Origin: Planctomycetota bacterium
GTDB taxonomy: Bacteria; Planctomycetota; Phycisphaerae; WQYP01
Direction of reading: 5' to 3'
Length of the DNA stretch: 64,000 bases
NCBI GenBank assembly: GCA_021805985.1
Contig: JAJZDN010000001.1
Coordinates: forward strand, 62,001-126,000
The translations under genes and the position numbers were made by a program. Shown in pieces: positions 42,176 through 52,436 of this stretch. Below the pieces are notes generated by a model. That model made no database searches. It was not told where the DNA came from and saw nothing but the letters and a program-made list of their open reading frames with translations. Positions within the stretch are counted from its first letter, which is position 1, and every line of letters begins with the position of its first letter.

Positions 42176-43201
42176 ATGGCTGACAAAAAAAGAGATTTCT
42201 ACGACGTACTGGGTGTGGGCAAATCCGCAGCGGCAGATCAGATTAAAACTGCGTACCGCAAGCTGGCCCGTAAATTTCATCCGGACGTCAACAGAAACGA
42301 CAAATCGGCGGAATCTAAATTTAAAGAGGTGCAGGAAGCCTACGATATTTTAAGTGACACAAAAAAACGCCAGGCGTATGATCAGTTCGGCCATGCCGGC
42401 GTAAGCAGTGCGGCCGCCGCCGAAGCAGCCGCTGCTGCGGCCGCGGCAGGGTCGCCGCGGGAAGGCTCCGGATTCCGCTATTCGCGCCGCACGCCGGGAG
42501 GCGCGACGGTGGATTTCGGGGATGTGGATATTGAGGATCTTTTTGCCTCCATGGGGGGACCGCGACGCAAAAAGAGTCGGCGCAATGCAGCCGCCTCACC
42601 GTTTGCCGCGGAAACCAGTGATATGCCGGAAGCGGCAGGCACGGATATCGTACATCACGTGACGTTGAGTTTTGAAGAAGCCGCGCGCGGGCGAACCTTG
42701 GACTTGCGTTTTGACGCGGCCAATAAGGCCCTTTCTGAAACAATCAGCATAAAAATTCCTCCCGGCGTGGATGAAGGGTCCAAGGTTCGCGTGCGTGGAA
42801 AAGGGCAGCCCTCCATGATGGGCAGCAGCCGCGGTGATCTAGTCATTATTACGCATATTACCCCCCACCCCTACTTCACACGTTCGGGGCAGGATGTGTT
42901 ACTGGAATTGCCGTTAAGTGCCTCCGAGGCTGCCGCCGGTACCACGATACGTGTGCCCACGCTGGATGGACCGGTGGAATTGCGTGTTCCACCGGGGATC
43001 AACTCCGGCAAAAAATTGCGGATTAAAGAACGGGGAATCGCCGGTCGCGAGGGGACTCGGGGCGATCAATTATGCCGGGTTCTTGTTGTGCTTCCTGATT
43101 CTCTGACAGAATCAGAAAAGGCAGCGTTAGCCGATATGGACCAAGCTCACCATTTTGACGCGCGACATACGGTAATTTGGAAATTCCCTGGCGCAAGTTG
43201 A
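42176..43201 (+). CDS. DnaJ/CbpA-like co-chaperone without zinc finger
   Basis: A 341-aa Hsp40. Residues 6-75 form the J domain (FYDVLGVGKSAAADQIKTAYRK with HPD at about 40-42 and YDQFGH at its end), which stimulates DnaK ATPase. An Ala-run (AAAEAAAAAAAAGSP) and a Gly/Arg/Lys-rich linker replace the usual G/F region and zinc finger. The rest is the two-part peptide-binding C-terminal domain (DIVHHVTLSFEEAARGRTLDLRF, KIPPGVDEGSKVRVRGKG, ELPLSASEAAAGTTIRVPTLDG). This is type II, like CbpA. TATAAT occurs near 42141. dnaK and grpE are not in the window. Confidence 0.92.
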   Translation: MADKKRDFYDVLGVGKSAAADQIKTAYRKLARKFHPDVNRNDKSAESKFKEVQEAYDILSDTKKRQAYDQFGHAGVSSAAAAEAAAAAAAAGSPREGSGFRYSRRTPGGATVDFGDVDIEDLFASMGGPRRKKSRRNAAASPFAAETSDMPEAAGTDIVHHVTLSFEEAARGRTLDLRFDAANKALSETISIKIPPGVDEGSKVRVRGKGQPSMMGSSRGDLVIITHITPHPYFTRSGQDVLLELPLSASEAAAGTTIRVPTLDGPVELRVPPGINSGKKLRIKERGIAGREGTRGDQLCRVLVVLPDSLTESEKAALADMDQAHHFDARHTVIWKFPGAS

Positions 43202-43302
43202 ACGGGATGCGGCGCTATGCGGGTTGGAACAGCCCAACTGATCACGACAGATAGCCCGGAAAACGGGCAATTTGGCGGGGTTGTTAAGGAAGGGATATAT
43301 CC

Positions 43303-43647
43303 GTGAAAAGCAAAGCGTATTGGCGAGGGTGCGGCAGTCTTTGTGCAGGAATGGTTCCGGTGGTGTTTGCCGCAGTGAGCGTGGCAGATGGGACAGGCCG
43401 GCCGATGTCGCCGGTAATAAAATCCGCCCATACGGTATCAAGCTTGGTACAGTTGATGATTCTTACCATTTTTTTGATCCTGCTTTTTATTTTTATGGTC
43501 AGCCTGCTGGTTGCGATACGAAGAATTATGCTGGCAAAGCGGGCCAAGGGCCATGAAAGAACGGCGCATGTTGATGCGTGGAAGATCGCCGGCCAGCGGC
43601 TAAAAGCCGATCCGGATACGGAAACACACGAAGACTCCCCCGAATAA
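43303..43647 (+). CDS. Small membrane protein, hypothetical
   Basis: A 114-aa protein with a GTG start (GGAAGGG eight bases upstream). The first 25 residues look like a signal peptide (VPVVFAAVSVADG). A strong helix (LVQLMILTIFLILLFIFMVSLLVAIRR) spans about 48-75, and a charged tail of about 40 residues follows. It sits 100 bases after the DnaJ-like gene and converges with the next gene. No family recognised. Confidence 0.65.
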   Translation: MKSKAYWRGCGSLCAGMVPVVFAAVSVADGTGRPMSPVIKSAHTVSSLVQLMILTIFLILLFIFMVSLLVAIRRIMLAKRAKGHERTAHVDAWKIAGQRLKADPDTETHEDSPE

Positions 43648-43688
43648 AGCGATGACTGCGAAGACGAAAATTCAGGCCCAGAGCGGCA

Positions 43689-44462
43689 TTATTTGGCCGG
43701 TGGTGGTGGTGGCGGCGACGCGGTCATGACTGGCGGTGCGGATTGGGCTTGGCGGCGGGATTCCATCGCGGCTTGAGCTTCAAGGATATGTAATTCCATA
43801 TCCTTCTCCAGGCTCATCCACGTTTTTATTTTTCCAGAATTAATATCACTTGTGGTTTGATTTAATGCGGCGGTCAGGGAATTGAGCTGGGCGGCACGAC
43901 GCTGCACCGCGCTGGCGGTTATTCCACGCTGGTTTAAATGCAGGAGTCGGGCGCCATCCACGTGCCAGCCATGGGAGGATTGTCGTACAAAAATTGTCTG
44001 ACCAGGCCCCGTGGCGCTGGCGGGAAACGTGACTTGAGCGGCGGTGCCATGAATCGTTACAACAGCCTTGGGCAAAAGAGCCAAAAGCCGATCCATACCC
44101 GCTTTAATAGAACCAAAGGCATGAGCCATGCCGGAAGGCGGAGTTCCGAGTTTTGCGACAGCGGTTTTTGTAAAACTTTCACTGGCGGAGGAGATATTTG
44201 CGAAGGCCGCCACCGCCGCCCGCCCGGCATGGCCTTGAATGGCCACGCACCGGCAAATGGATTTCCCATTTCCGGATTCAATCGCCAGGGCCAAGGTTTT
44301 GATAACGGCGGTTGGTGTGGCGTAGCGTGCGTCCGTGCTAGCGGCCGCCGGTGCCGGACCGGTCGTCGCGGTGCTGTTTGCGGATACGCTGTCGCCCACA
44401 ACAACAGGGGCGGAAGCCAACAAAGTGACAAGAACGGAACAGCGTAAAAGGTAATTCTTCAT
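43689..44462 (-). CDS. Secreted hypothetical protein
   Basis: A 257-aa exported protein. The start at 44462 (MKNYLLRCSVLVTLLASAPVVVG) is set by GGAGG eight bases upstream; the longer frame is rejected. After the signal peptide the sequence is Ala/Ser/Thr-rich. It then has two related helical stretches around SICRCVAIQGHAGRAAVAAFANISSAS and SLTAALNQTTSDINSGK, and a C-terminal PPPPPPAK. No domain recognised. It may be a periplasmic or cell-surface protein. Confidence 0.7.
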   Translation of the reverse strand: MKNYLLRCSVLVTLLASAPVVVGDSVSANSTATTGPAPAAASTDARYATPTAVIKTLALAIESGNGKSICRCVAIQGHAGRAAVAAFANISSASESFTKTAVAKLGTPPSGMAHAFGSIKAGMDRLLALLPKAVVTIHGTAAQVTFPASATGPGQTIFVRQSSHGWHVDGARLLHLNQRGITASAVQRRAAQLNSLTAALNQTTSDINSGKIKTWMSLEKDMELHILEAQAAMESRRQAQSAPPVMTASPPPPPPAK

Positions 44463-44696
44463 AGCAAAGTCCTCCAAGGAACGTGTTTTCTGGCAAATGC
44501 CACGCGCCAGTGAGACAGATGCCGACCTTAACCCTCTAGAGTTCAACGCTCCAGTAGACCCGGGATTGCAGAGAATTTGCACTTCCGGGGATGCAGAGAC
44601 GGAATTATCTCGATGAGGCCGGGGTACAATAATTCAACGCCTATACGAATGTATGTATGGTACGCAAAAAGCTGAATTTCCATCGCGCCGGGAGCA

Positions 44697-45221
44697 TCAT
44701 TCCTGCATGTAATTTATTACGCTGTGGAGATCATATTTTTCAAATTTTTTCCGCCCGTTGAGGAAGCTTAATTCAATGAGCACTGCGATGCCAACGATAT
44801 TGCCGCCCAGACTTTCCACAAGCTGGCAACATGCATCCATGGTGCCCCCGGTGGCTAGCAGGTCATCCACAAGCAGGCACTTCTGGCCGGGTTGAATGGC
44901 ATCAAAGTGAATCTCCAGCGTGTCGTGACCATATTCAAGATCATAGGTGATCGAGGTTTTCCTTGCAGGCAGTTTTTTGGGTTTGCGAATAGGCACAAAA
45001 CCGCATGATAATGCCTGCGCCAAAGCAGTACCAAAAATAAATCCACGCGATTCGGCACCGATGACCAGTTCCACACCCTGGCCCCGAAATGGATTAGCCA
45101 GCAACTCGACGGATAGCGCCAGGCCGGCAGGGTCGCGTAACAACGGCGTAATATCCTTAAAATTGATCCCCGGCTTGGGAAAATCCGGCACGTCACGTAT
45201 AAGTTTATGCAATTCCATCAT
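44697..45221 (-). CDS. apt: Adenine phosphoribosyltransferase
   Basis: This 174-aa cytosolic enzyme salvages adenine with PRPP to make AMP. FPKPGINFKDITPLLRDPAGL is the APRT N-terminus, ESRGFIFGTALAQAL the base-binding region, and CLLVDDLLATGGTMDACCQLVE the PRPP-binding 13-residue motif. The length is normal. The first of two adjacent ATGs (45221) is preceded by GGAG nine bases upstream. It is co-directional with comEC, with a 130-base spacer between. Confidence 0.96.
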   Translation of the reverse strand: MMELHKLIRDVPDFPKPGINFKDITPLLRDPAGLALSVELLANPFRGQGVELVIGAESRGFIFGTALAQALSCGFVPIRKPKKLPARKTSITYDLEYGHDTLEIHFDAIQPGQKCLLVDDLLATGGTMDACCQLVESLGGNIVGIAVLIELSFLNGRKKFEKYDLHSVINYMQE

Positions 45222-45354
45222 TCAACAACACTCCAAAACAAGTCGTAATCGACAGCGATATGATACGTTGTTATGTGGCTTTTTCGAGTCTGTTAACTTA
45301 AGTCATAGCAGCATGGAAAAATCAGCTTGATATACATTCGGCCCATCATGCCTG

Positions 45355-48006
45355 CTATCGCGGGTCAGCGATGGGCGTGCCAATCACCGCGACATGTGCC
45401 CTTGGCTGCGACTGACTGCGAATCAATGACGCGCCATGGTGCAAAACAATATGGATAGCTCCGATCGCACGCGTCTCGAAAAAATGCAGAGCCGTACGTG
45501 CCAACATGGTTTTATCGGACAGGCTTGCTGCGCGAGCTTCGCCCGTGGCAATAACCCACTGCGGATTCTCCTTGACCAGCCAATGCACCAGCGGCGGATG
45601 GATCGCGCCTGACCCCAGCAGCACTACACCGGTCAACGGCCTGGCGGTATGAATTTGCCGCAGAACCGCAGCGACAGCTTCGGTGCGTGCGATGAACAGC
45701 ACGCGTTGGGTTCGGCGGTGCAGCAGTAGAATCAAGCCGCGAAGCTTTCGCGCTATTTTGTTTCCTGATTTGGGCCAAAGCACGGAGATGTGATAATGCA
45801 GGCCAAGGTCCATGACCTGCCCCGATTGCGCGGCCTGAGGTATGAATCCGGCGGTAGCGGCGGCTTTTAAAAATTTCGCCGATGCAGGCAGCCGGTGGTG
45901 AATGTCCCAGGCATCGCACCAGCCGGTCAAACCGCCGTGACGCTGCGCAATATTGGGTATGGCGGCAGCATGTGCTGAATCAATCTGGGTGATAATCGCG
46001 CTATGGATATGCCAGCAGCCCAGTTGTCTTAGGGCGCTATCCACAGTTTCAGCCATCCGTGTGGCAGAACCCAGAGAGCCTGCGTCTAATAACACCGTGT
46101 GCTGCGCATGGATCACGACACAATCGCCGCTGCCGACATTAAGCACCCATATATGTACACCATTATTTGAGGCGGCGGCGGTATACCATACGCCGCAGCC
46201 CGCTGCCCAGCATGCAAATGCTCCGGCGATAACCCAACGCGGCAGTCGCATATTTCGGCGGAACATCCAGGCGAAGAGAATTAAGAAGAATAGAAGGACC
46301 AATATAATCGGTGGAGATCGCACGATAAGTTCACTGCCCGGCAGGGCCGCCAGATGCGTTACCGTCCAGGCCAGCGCATGGGCGACCGGGCCGGCAACCA
46401 TGGCCGCGGCATGGCCAAGAGTTGAAGAACCGAAACCTGCCGCCATTTCAATGAGGCCAGCGAGCAGCGCCGCCGCCACCGGTGGCAACAGGATCAGGCC
46501 GTTGATGATCGCCAGCGGATTAAACTGATTGTAGTGATACGCCACAAGCGGCAGGGCTACAAAAGACCCGACCATATTGGCGGTGGTGATGGCCGCCAGC
46601 CAAGCCAAAACACTGACTTTGAACATGGCCCAGCGACTGCCGATGGCTCGCGCGATATCACCCTGCCGCGTAAGCCAGGCGTGAAAGAGCACCACATGCA
46701 CCCGGTGGGCCAGGAGAATAAGCCCCAGCGTGACGATGAAACTAAGTTGGAACGGCGGCTGAAATAATTCCGCAGGTCGCCAGAGCGTGACAACCAGTGC
46801 GGTGGTGGCAAGAATATTGAGCGCCCGAACTGGCCGCCCCAACATCCAGGAGATCAGCACCAGACCGGTTCCGACAGCGGCCCGGACGACGGGCGGCCCG
46901 CAAGGTGTCATAAGCATATAAATGAATACAAGAATAAGAGTTGCCAGGGCGCGATAACGCGGGCGGTGAATGAAGAACTTTAACAGCAGCCAAATAGCGG
47001 CGGCAATAATGACAACATGCATGCCGGACAGCGCCAGCAGGTGGGCCGCACCAGCTCTGGAGAAGGCTCTGGCCAGCGGGCGGATAGCGGGATCACGGTA
47101 GCCTAACAGTAACGCGATTAACGCATAGCCGTCAGTGCGCTGATTTTTCGGATGATCCGCAATGAGCCTTTGACGCAGGTGCGATCTCCAGGCGTCCAGC
47201 CAACCGCTTAGAGGAAAGAGCGTTTGTTTGGTGGAAAGGACATGAATTTGTTCCACGTGCGATGCCGAGAGTTCCGCAAAGACCCGAAACGCCGTGAGGT
47301 ATTGACGATAATCAAAACCGCCGGGGTTTTCCGACGGCGGCGGTCGAGCCAGCCATCCGGTTAACGCGACGTACTGATTATTGCGCAGGGCCGGCAAATA
47401 GCCCGGTACCCGCACGACCACGTTTCCAGTAGCCGGTATCCAGCGACGCTTGACGCGCGTGGCGGTCACGCGGGCGAAAAAGGTCGTTGACGGGCCCACC
47501 GCGGAAAACAGAATGCCGCGCGGCGGAGCAGGATGAAACTGCGGCTCGGAAATAATAAGCATGCGGGCGGTAATAAATCTGCGACCTTTCGCGGGTGCGG
47601 CTCGGGCTATATTCGTACTGGCCAACTGGCGTTGATTTATCTGCCAACGAGCCATTCCAACGGCCACCAAAGTTAAGGCCATAAGTGCCCATGCCGTATA
47701 CCGTCCGAATCGCGGATAATTAAAAATCAATTCAGGACAAATCCGGTTTAATTTTGTTAGTGCCGCTTTTCCGGAGGGTGGCGACGTGGTGGGGCGCGTG
47801 CGATTATCTGGGGCTAAAGCCGCCCCGACTAGCAGCAAGAGTGCTGTGGTAAAAAACGCGGTGGCGGCTATCCATATAGTGGTCATTGGCAAACTGGTGT
47901 ATCGGCCAAGGATAATTCCAATGATAAACAGCACCGCCACAATGACCATGGGATCGGTGTACAACCACTTTTTCGGATGCGGATGATCTATTGCGATAGG
48001 TTCCAA
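45355..48006 (-). CDS. comEC: ComEC/Rec2-family DNA-uptake channel protein
   Basis: An 883-aa multi-pass inner-membrane protein that should move single-stranded DNA into the cell. Several N-terminal helices and a DUF4131/OB-like region (about 140-260) precede the competence domain, with LLLGYRDPAIRPLARAFSRAGAAHLLALSGMHVVIIAA at about 290-330. The C-terminal metallo-beta-lactamase-like domain starts VHIWVLNVGSGDCVVIHAQHTVLLDAG. The usual TH-x-H-x-DH metal motif is replaced by ITQIDSAHAAAI, so hydrolase activity is probably lost. It starts at TTG 48006 (AGGGA upstream); an ATG at 47949 is an alternative. No other competence genes are near. Confidence 0.9.
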   Translation of the reverse strand: MEPIAIDHPHPKKWLYTDPMVIVAVLFIIGIILGRYTSLPMTTIWIAATAFFTTALLLLVGAALAPDNRTRPTTSPPSGKAALTKLNRICPELIFNYPRFGRYTAWALMALTLVAVGMARWQINQRQLASTNIARAAPAKGRRFITARMLIISEPQFHPAPPRGILFSAVGPSTTFFARVTATRVKRRWIPATGNVVVRVPGYLPALRNNQYVALTGWLARPPPSENPGGFDYRQYLTAFRVFAELSASHVEQIHVLSTKQTLFPLSGWLDAWRSHLRQRLIADHPKNQRTDGYALIALLLGYRDPAIRPLARAFSRAGAAHLLALSGMHVVIIAAAIWLLLKFFIHRPRYRALATLILVFIYMLMTPCGPPVVRAAVGTGLVLISWMLGRPVRALNILATTALVVTLWRPAELFQPPFQLSFIVTLGLILLAHRVHVVLFHAWLTRQGDIARAIGSRWAMFKVSVLAWLAAITTANMVGSFVALPLVAYHYNQFNPLAIINGLILLPPVAAALLAGLIEMAAGFGSSTLGHAAAMVAGPVAHALAWTVTHLAALPGSELIVRSPPIILVLLFFLILFAWMFRRNMRLPRWVIAGAFACWAAGCGVWYTAAASNNGVHIWVLNVGSGDCVVIHAQHTVLLDAGSLGSATRMAETVDSALRQLGCWHIHSAIITQIDSAHAAAIPNIAQRHGGLTGWCDAWDIHHRLPASAKFLKAAATAGFIPQAAQSGQVMDLGLHYHISVLWPKSGNKIARKLRGLILLLHRRTQRVLFIARTEAVAAVLRQIHTARPLTGVVLLGSGAIHPPLVHWLVKENPQWVIATGEARAASLSDKTMLARTALHFFETRAIGAIHIVLHHGASLIRSQSQPRAHVAVIGTPIADPR

Positions 48007-48276
48007 TTCATCCCTCGCCGGCGCAAGCGTAAAATAAGACTTCCGAATTCAGGTAACCGCCATGTTGCCGGAAAAAAAAATGATTGTCAACGTCAGGTTC
48101 GTCAAACGGGAAGCGTCGGCGATTCGAAGGCTGGAACTGATGACGATGGCGCGCCTGCGCGGGCAGTGGCCAGAAGGGGGCATTTTATGGTAAAATAATA
48201 GGATTCAATAGCGGCTGGAGTTGGCCGCTCCCATGGCGACGGGTGCCACACAAATAAACGGTAGAGGAACGCGATA
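48007..48276. other. Divergent spacer between comEC and gyrA
   Basis: 270 bases that should hold both promoters. A TAAAATAAT-like A/T box lies near 48192. No ORF or RNA gene was found. Confidence 0.4.
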
Positions 48277-50922
48277 ATGCTCGAAAATGAATCCCGGATA
48301 ACCGATCTGCAAATTGAAACGGAACTTTCCGAAAGTTATCTCACCTACGCCATGAGCACGATTATGGATCGTGCTCTACCGGATGTTCGCGATGGCCTGA
48401 AGCCCTCGCAGCGGCGAATTCTCGTGGCCATGAATGATTTGCAACTTGGGCCTCGATCGAAACACCGTAAATGCGCCAAGATCGCCGGCGACACGTCCGG
48501 AAATTACCACCCGCACGGTGAAGCGGTCATTTATCCTACACTGGTGCGTATGGCCCAAAGCTGGAATATGCGGCACCTGCTGGTGGATGGCCAGGGAAAC
48601 TTTGGTTCGCTGGATGGCGATCCACCGGCTGCCATGCGGTACACCGAAGCCCGCATGGCCGAAGCGGCAGCGGAAATGATGGAGGATTTGAAGGAAGACA
48701 CCGTAGATTTCATCCCCAATTATGATGAGGTCCGGATGGAGCCAACGGTCCTGCCCAGCAAATTCCCCAACCTGCTGGTCAACGGCTCGCAGGGCATCGC
48801 GGTGGGCATGGCCACGAGTCTGCCGCCGCATAATTTGCGCGAGGTGTGTGATGGCATCATTAAAATGATTGATGAACCCACCACCACGGTGCGCGATCTC
48901 ATGAAAATCATTAAAGGCCCCGATTTCCCCACCGGTGGCGTGATCTGCGGGCGATCGGGAATTGTGGATGGTTACGAAACCGGCCGGGGCAAGGTAACTG
49001 TTCGCGGCAGAGTGCACACCGAACAGCTCAAAGGCAGCAAAGAACAAATTGTCATTACAGAAATTCCGTATCAGGTTTTGAAGAAAACCATTATTGAATC
49101 GATCGCGGAACGGGTAAAAGAAGAGCAGATCAAAGATATTTCCGATGTGCGTGATGAATCCGACCGGGAGCACGCGGTGCGCGTGGTGGTGGAACTGAAG
49201 CGCGATGCAGACCCCAATGTGGTTATCAATCAGTTGTATCAGTACACGCCGCTGCAAAGCACCATTTCCATTATTAATATTGCTCTGGTGAATCGGCAGC
49301 CGCGTACGCTAAGCATCCGCGATATGATTGAGCAGTTTATTCTGCACCGTAAGGAAGTCATTCGCCGCAGAACCGCGTTTCGCCTGAAAAAAGCCCGGCA
49401 GCGCGCCCATATTCTGGAAGGTTTGATTCTGGCGTTGGCGGATATTCATACGGAAGAAGTCAACGGTAAATCCACCGGCGGAAAAATTGAAGTCATGGGC
49501 ATTATTGAGCTGTTGCGCAATCGCAAAATCAGCCCGGATGTCCCCACCGCCAAAGCCAACCTCATGCGTAAACGCTTTACCATTGATGAAGCTTTGACCT
49601 GGAAGGCAGCCATTCCCAAAGCGTTTAAGAAACGCATTGATCAGGCCACAACGGAACTTGGCGGCATGTTGCTGTCGTCGGCGCAGGCTGATGCGATTCT
49701 GTCCATGCAGTTGCAACGCCTGGTGGGTCTGGAAATTGACAAACTCACAGAGGAATACAACAAACTCGTGGGTGAAATTGAAGATTTCGAACTGATTCTC
49801 AGCGATGAAAAACGCGTCTTGGATATCATCCGGGAAGACACCATTGAATTAAAAGAAAAGTTTGGCGATGAACGCCGGACGCAAATTACCAACGATGCCA
49901 CGGATATTAACATTGAAGACCTCATCGCCGATGAGCAGGTGGTGGTCACCATCAGCCACGAGGGATATATCAAGCGTATGCCACTGGATACGTACCGCAA
50001 ACAGGGCCGAGGGGGGCGCGGCATTGTGGGGGCGGATTCTAAAGAAGGCGATTTTATTGAACATCTTTTCATCGGCTCTACGCATGATTACCTGATGTTC
50101 TTCACCAACCTGGGCCGATGCTATTGGCATAAGGTTTATGACGTACCGCAGATGAGTCGGCAAAGCAAAGGCCGATCCATTGCCAATTTGGTAGAAATGC
50201 AGGCGGATGAAAAACTCGCTGCGGTTCTGGTCGTGCGGGATTTCTCGGATGAAGCCAAGCACCTGGTCATGACCACAGCCAAGGGCATTATCAAAAAGAC
50301 ACTCCTGAAGGCCTATGGCAATCCGATGAAGCGCGGCATTATTGCCATTGGTTTGGATAAAGGCGATAGCGTGATCGGCGTGGGGGTTACCAACGGTAAG
50401 GATCAGATTGTCCTGGCCACTCGCGGCGGCATGGCGGTGCGCTTTGAAGAAACCGAAGTGCGCGACATGGGTCGGCAGGCTGGTGGTGTCAAAGGCGTGG
50501 AACTGGATAAAGACGACGCGGTTGTGGAAATGGTCATCGTGCCGCAGGGGCTGGATCATGGCGACAATCAGGTCACATTGCTGACGGCGTGCGAACACGG
50601 CTACGGCAAACGCACACGTGTGGAAGAATACCGCCTGACCCATCGTGGCGGCAAAGGCGTTATCAACATCCGCACCACAGATCGCAACGGGGCGGTAGTC
50701 TCGGTTAAGCCGGTCAATGACGCGGATGAACTCATGATGATCACCCGCAACGGTCAGGTCGTGCGGATCGGTGTAACCGGCGAACTACGTGAAATGGGCC
50801 GCGCAACCCAAGGCGTCCGCCTGATCCGCCTGGACGAAGACGACATCCTGGTGAATGTCGCCCGCGTCGCCCCCGAAGACAAAGATGACGAAACCCCGCT
50901 GCTGGACGGCGCGGGGAAGTGA
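48277..50922 (+). CDS. gyrA: DNA gyrase subunit A
   Basis: This 881-aa type IIA topoisomerase subunit cuts and rejoins DNA with GyrB to add negative supercoils. The winged-helix and tower region carries the catalytic Tyr122 ([10 protein letters not shown]). The quinolone-determining region reads GEAVIYP at 81-87, with Ala at 83 and Pro at 87 (E. coli has Ser83 and Asp87). The C-terminal beta-pinwheel contains a GyrA-box-like HRGGKG, and further repeats such as [16 protein letters not shown]. The GyrA-box points to gyrase rather than topoisomerase IV. GAGG precedes the ATG. gyrB is not in the window. Confidence 0.95.
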   Translation: MLENESRITDLQIETELSESYLTYAMSTIMDRALPDVRDGLKPSQRRILVAMNDLQLGPRSKHRKCAKIAGDTSGNYHPHGEAVIYPTLVRMAQSWNMRHLLVDGQGNFGSLDGDPPAAMRYTEARMAEAAAEMMEDLKEDTVDFIPNYDEVRMEPTVLPSKFPNLLVNGSQGIAVGMATSLPPHNLREVCDGIIKMIDEPTTTVRDLMKIIKGPDFPTGGVICGRSGIVDGYETGRGKVTVRGRVHTEQLKGSKEQIVITEIPYQVLKKTIIESIAERVKEEQIKDISDVRDESDREHAVRVVVELKRDADPNVVINQLYQYTPLQSTISIINIALVNRQPRTLSIRDMIEQFILHRKEVIRRRTAFRLKKARQRAHILEGLILALADIHTEEVNGKSTGGKIEVMGIIELLRNRKISPDVPTAKANLMRKRFTIDEALTWKAAIPKAFKKRIDQATTELGGMLLSSAQADAILSMQLQRLVGLEIDKLTEEYNKLVGEIEDFELILSDEKRVLDIIREDTIELKEKFGDERRTQITNDATDINIEDLIADEQVVVTISHEGYIKRMPLDTYRKQGRGGRGIVGADSKEGDFIEHLFIGSTHDYLMFFTNLGRCYWHKVYDVPQMSRQSKGRSIANLVEMQADEKLAAVLVVRDFSDEAKHLVMTTAKGIIKKTLLKAYGNPMKRGIIAIGLDKGDSVIGVGVTNGKDQIVLATRGGMAVRFEETEVRDMGRQAGGVKGVELDKDDAVVEMVIVPQGLDHGDNQVTLLTACEHGYGKRTRVEEYRLTHRGGKGVINIRTTDRNGAVVSVKPVNDADELMMITRNGQVVRIGVTGELREMGRATQGVRLIRLDEDDILVNVARVAPEDKDDETPLLDGAGK

Positions 50923-51080
50923 TGGTAAAGGCTGCAGGAATGGCTTATTCCGAAAGTTGCGCCAATCCGCACGCTCGAAGAACCGGAGGGGTCGGAATGA
51001 GCCGGGCGAAATAGTGCCAGACTCTGACGGTAGCTCGTTCGTCTTCCCTCCGAACGTGGCGCATCTCGAAGCAGGAGAAA

Positions 51081-51815
51081 TTACTGTGGAGCGTACGATT
51101 TCCATTGGAAGTTAATCCGCTCGCGGTGTTGCCGCATGAACTGAGGCTCCGGATGAAATTCTTTCGGGGGCCGATATCTCGTGTGCTGCGTTAAGATGAC
51201 CGTTAAGGTCTGGCTGGCGGTAGTTTTGATCAAGACTCGATTGTCATCTGCCAGAGTAAAGTAGCCTTGTTCGAAAAGTGCATCATGTATGAGGCACATA
51301 CTGATCACATTGTGCAGATTGGCCCGGGCTTCGATATTGTCCGTCCAGCGTGCTATATGCGATGCCCGAAGGAAACCCTGCTCCTGCACGTCGCAGAGCG
51401 CACAACGGCCTCGATAGTTGTCCAGCGTCAGCGCTCTGATCCGATCTTGGCCTGTACGGCAGCGTCTTAAAGCAATAACGTCATCTGCATGGATATCGCC
51501 AAGTCTCAACTTGCCGTGTTTGATTGCAAGATCAATAGCTTCGTCCGGGAGATCTTCCATTTCAGCCTGCAATGGGGAGTCGAGGAGTAAATACTTTCCA
51601 TCACCAAGGAATTCAATAAGTCTCTCATCACGAAGCTCCTGCAAGACTCTGCTGACGGTTTGATCGGGAGTATGGCCAAGGCTACCCGCCTCATTAATCA
51701 TGGCGTTGCGCTCTTCCAGGAGGAAGCTTTGACGGTCAATGCTTCGCGTTCCGTGACGTATACTGAAACGGTGCAGAGCACTTAGCACCACATCTCGCCA
51801 TTTCATAGCCAACAT
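51081..51815 (-). CDS. Orphan HNH endonuclease (restriction-like)
   Basis: A 244-aa protein. Residues about 1-100 look like a helical or winged-helix DNA-binding part (WRDVVLSALHRF ... RVLQELRDERLIEFLGDGKYLLL). The C-terminal half is an HNH nuclease of the HNH_2 type. YRGRCALCDV carries the zinc-type Cys pair, FLRASHIARWTD the first His, and ANLHNVISMCLIHDALFEQGYF the Asn and second His. Such proteins are common as restriction endonucleases. No methyltransferase is near, so it may be an orphan nuclease or part of a lost system. GGGAGG lies just before the ATG. Confidence 0.85.
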   Translation of the reverse strand: MLAMKWRDVVLSALHRFSIRHGTRSIDRQSFLLEERNAMINEAGSLGHTPDQTVSRVLQELRDERLIEFLGDGKYLLLDSPLQAEMEDLPDEAIDLAIKHGKLRLGDIHADDVIALRRCRTGQDRIRALTLDNYRGRCALCDVQEQGFLRASHIARWTDNIEARANLHNVISMCLIHDALFEQGYFTLADDNRVLIKTTASQTLTVILTQHTRYRPPKEFHPEPQFMRQHRERINFQWKSYAPQ

Positions 51816-51959
51816 CTTCCTCCCAAATTATCCGAGTTCCCCATCGGTGGGGCCACCGTTCTATTATACCTATAGGGGATTTGCTACGCGCGAGAAGAGA
51901 AAGTATCATGTTGTTATTGGGAATTCAGGAAGCCCCCATTGCATGAAAAGGTTGCGGTT

Positions 51960-52436
51960 ATGACTGCAGAATCCACCCAAAACCAAGCCACCCATGTGCA
52001 TGAATCGCGTGATGGAGAACGCAATTTTGTATTTCATTTGTCCGATAACGATATTTTCGTTCGCACCGGACGGCAACTCATAGAGGCCTGTCAACTGAAC
52101 ATCAGCATTGAACTATGGAGACAGGAACTCGACCTGATGTTCGCTTGCCTCAAAGAATGGTGTGCGAAATCCCCGCACCACGTCCGCACCTGTATTTGCG
52201 AACCCCGGCGGGCACGCCTGATGTTGCATTTTATTCCAGCAGGTGAGCAATTCGATTTCGATCTGGCTGACGCTATTGCCGAGTTGGACAGTTATTTGTG
52301 CCGCAATTATAAGAATGTCGGCTTGGTGGAGGCCGGGCAGATTCCATGGAATGAAGTAGATCGCTTCGTCAATTATTCTCTCTGTTTTGTGATTTATGGC
52401 GAACATCTAGTCGCACCTGAACCAGTGGGTTCATAA
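51960..52436 (+). CDS. Hypothetical accessory protein
   Basis: A 158-aa soluble protein from the ATG at 51960 (an AAAGG about eight bases upstream; the TTG seven codons earlier is less likely). It has ELWRQELDLMFACLKEWC, then CICEPRRARLMLHFIPAGEQFDFDLADAIAELDSYL, and ends WNEVDRFVNYSLCFVIYGEHL. I recognise no family. It is followed directly by a HEPN-like remnant and preceded by an orphan HNH nuclease, an accessory neighbourhood. Confidence 0.6.
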   Translation: MTAESTQNQATHVHESRDGERNFVFHLSDNDIFVRTGRQLIEACQLNISIELWRQELDLMFACLKEWCAKSPHHVRTCICEPRRARLMLHFIPAGEQFDFDLADAIAELDSYLCRNYKNVGLVEAGQIPWNEVDRFVNYSLCFVIYGEHLVAPEPVGS

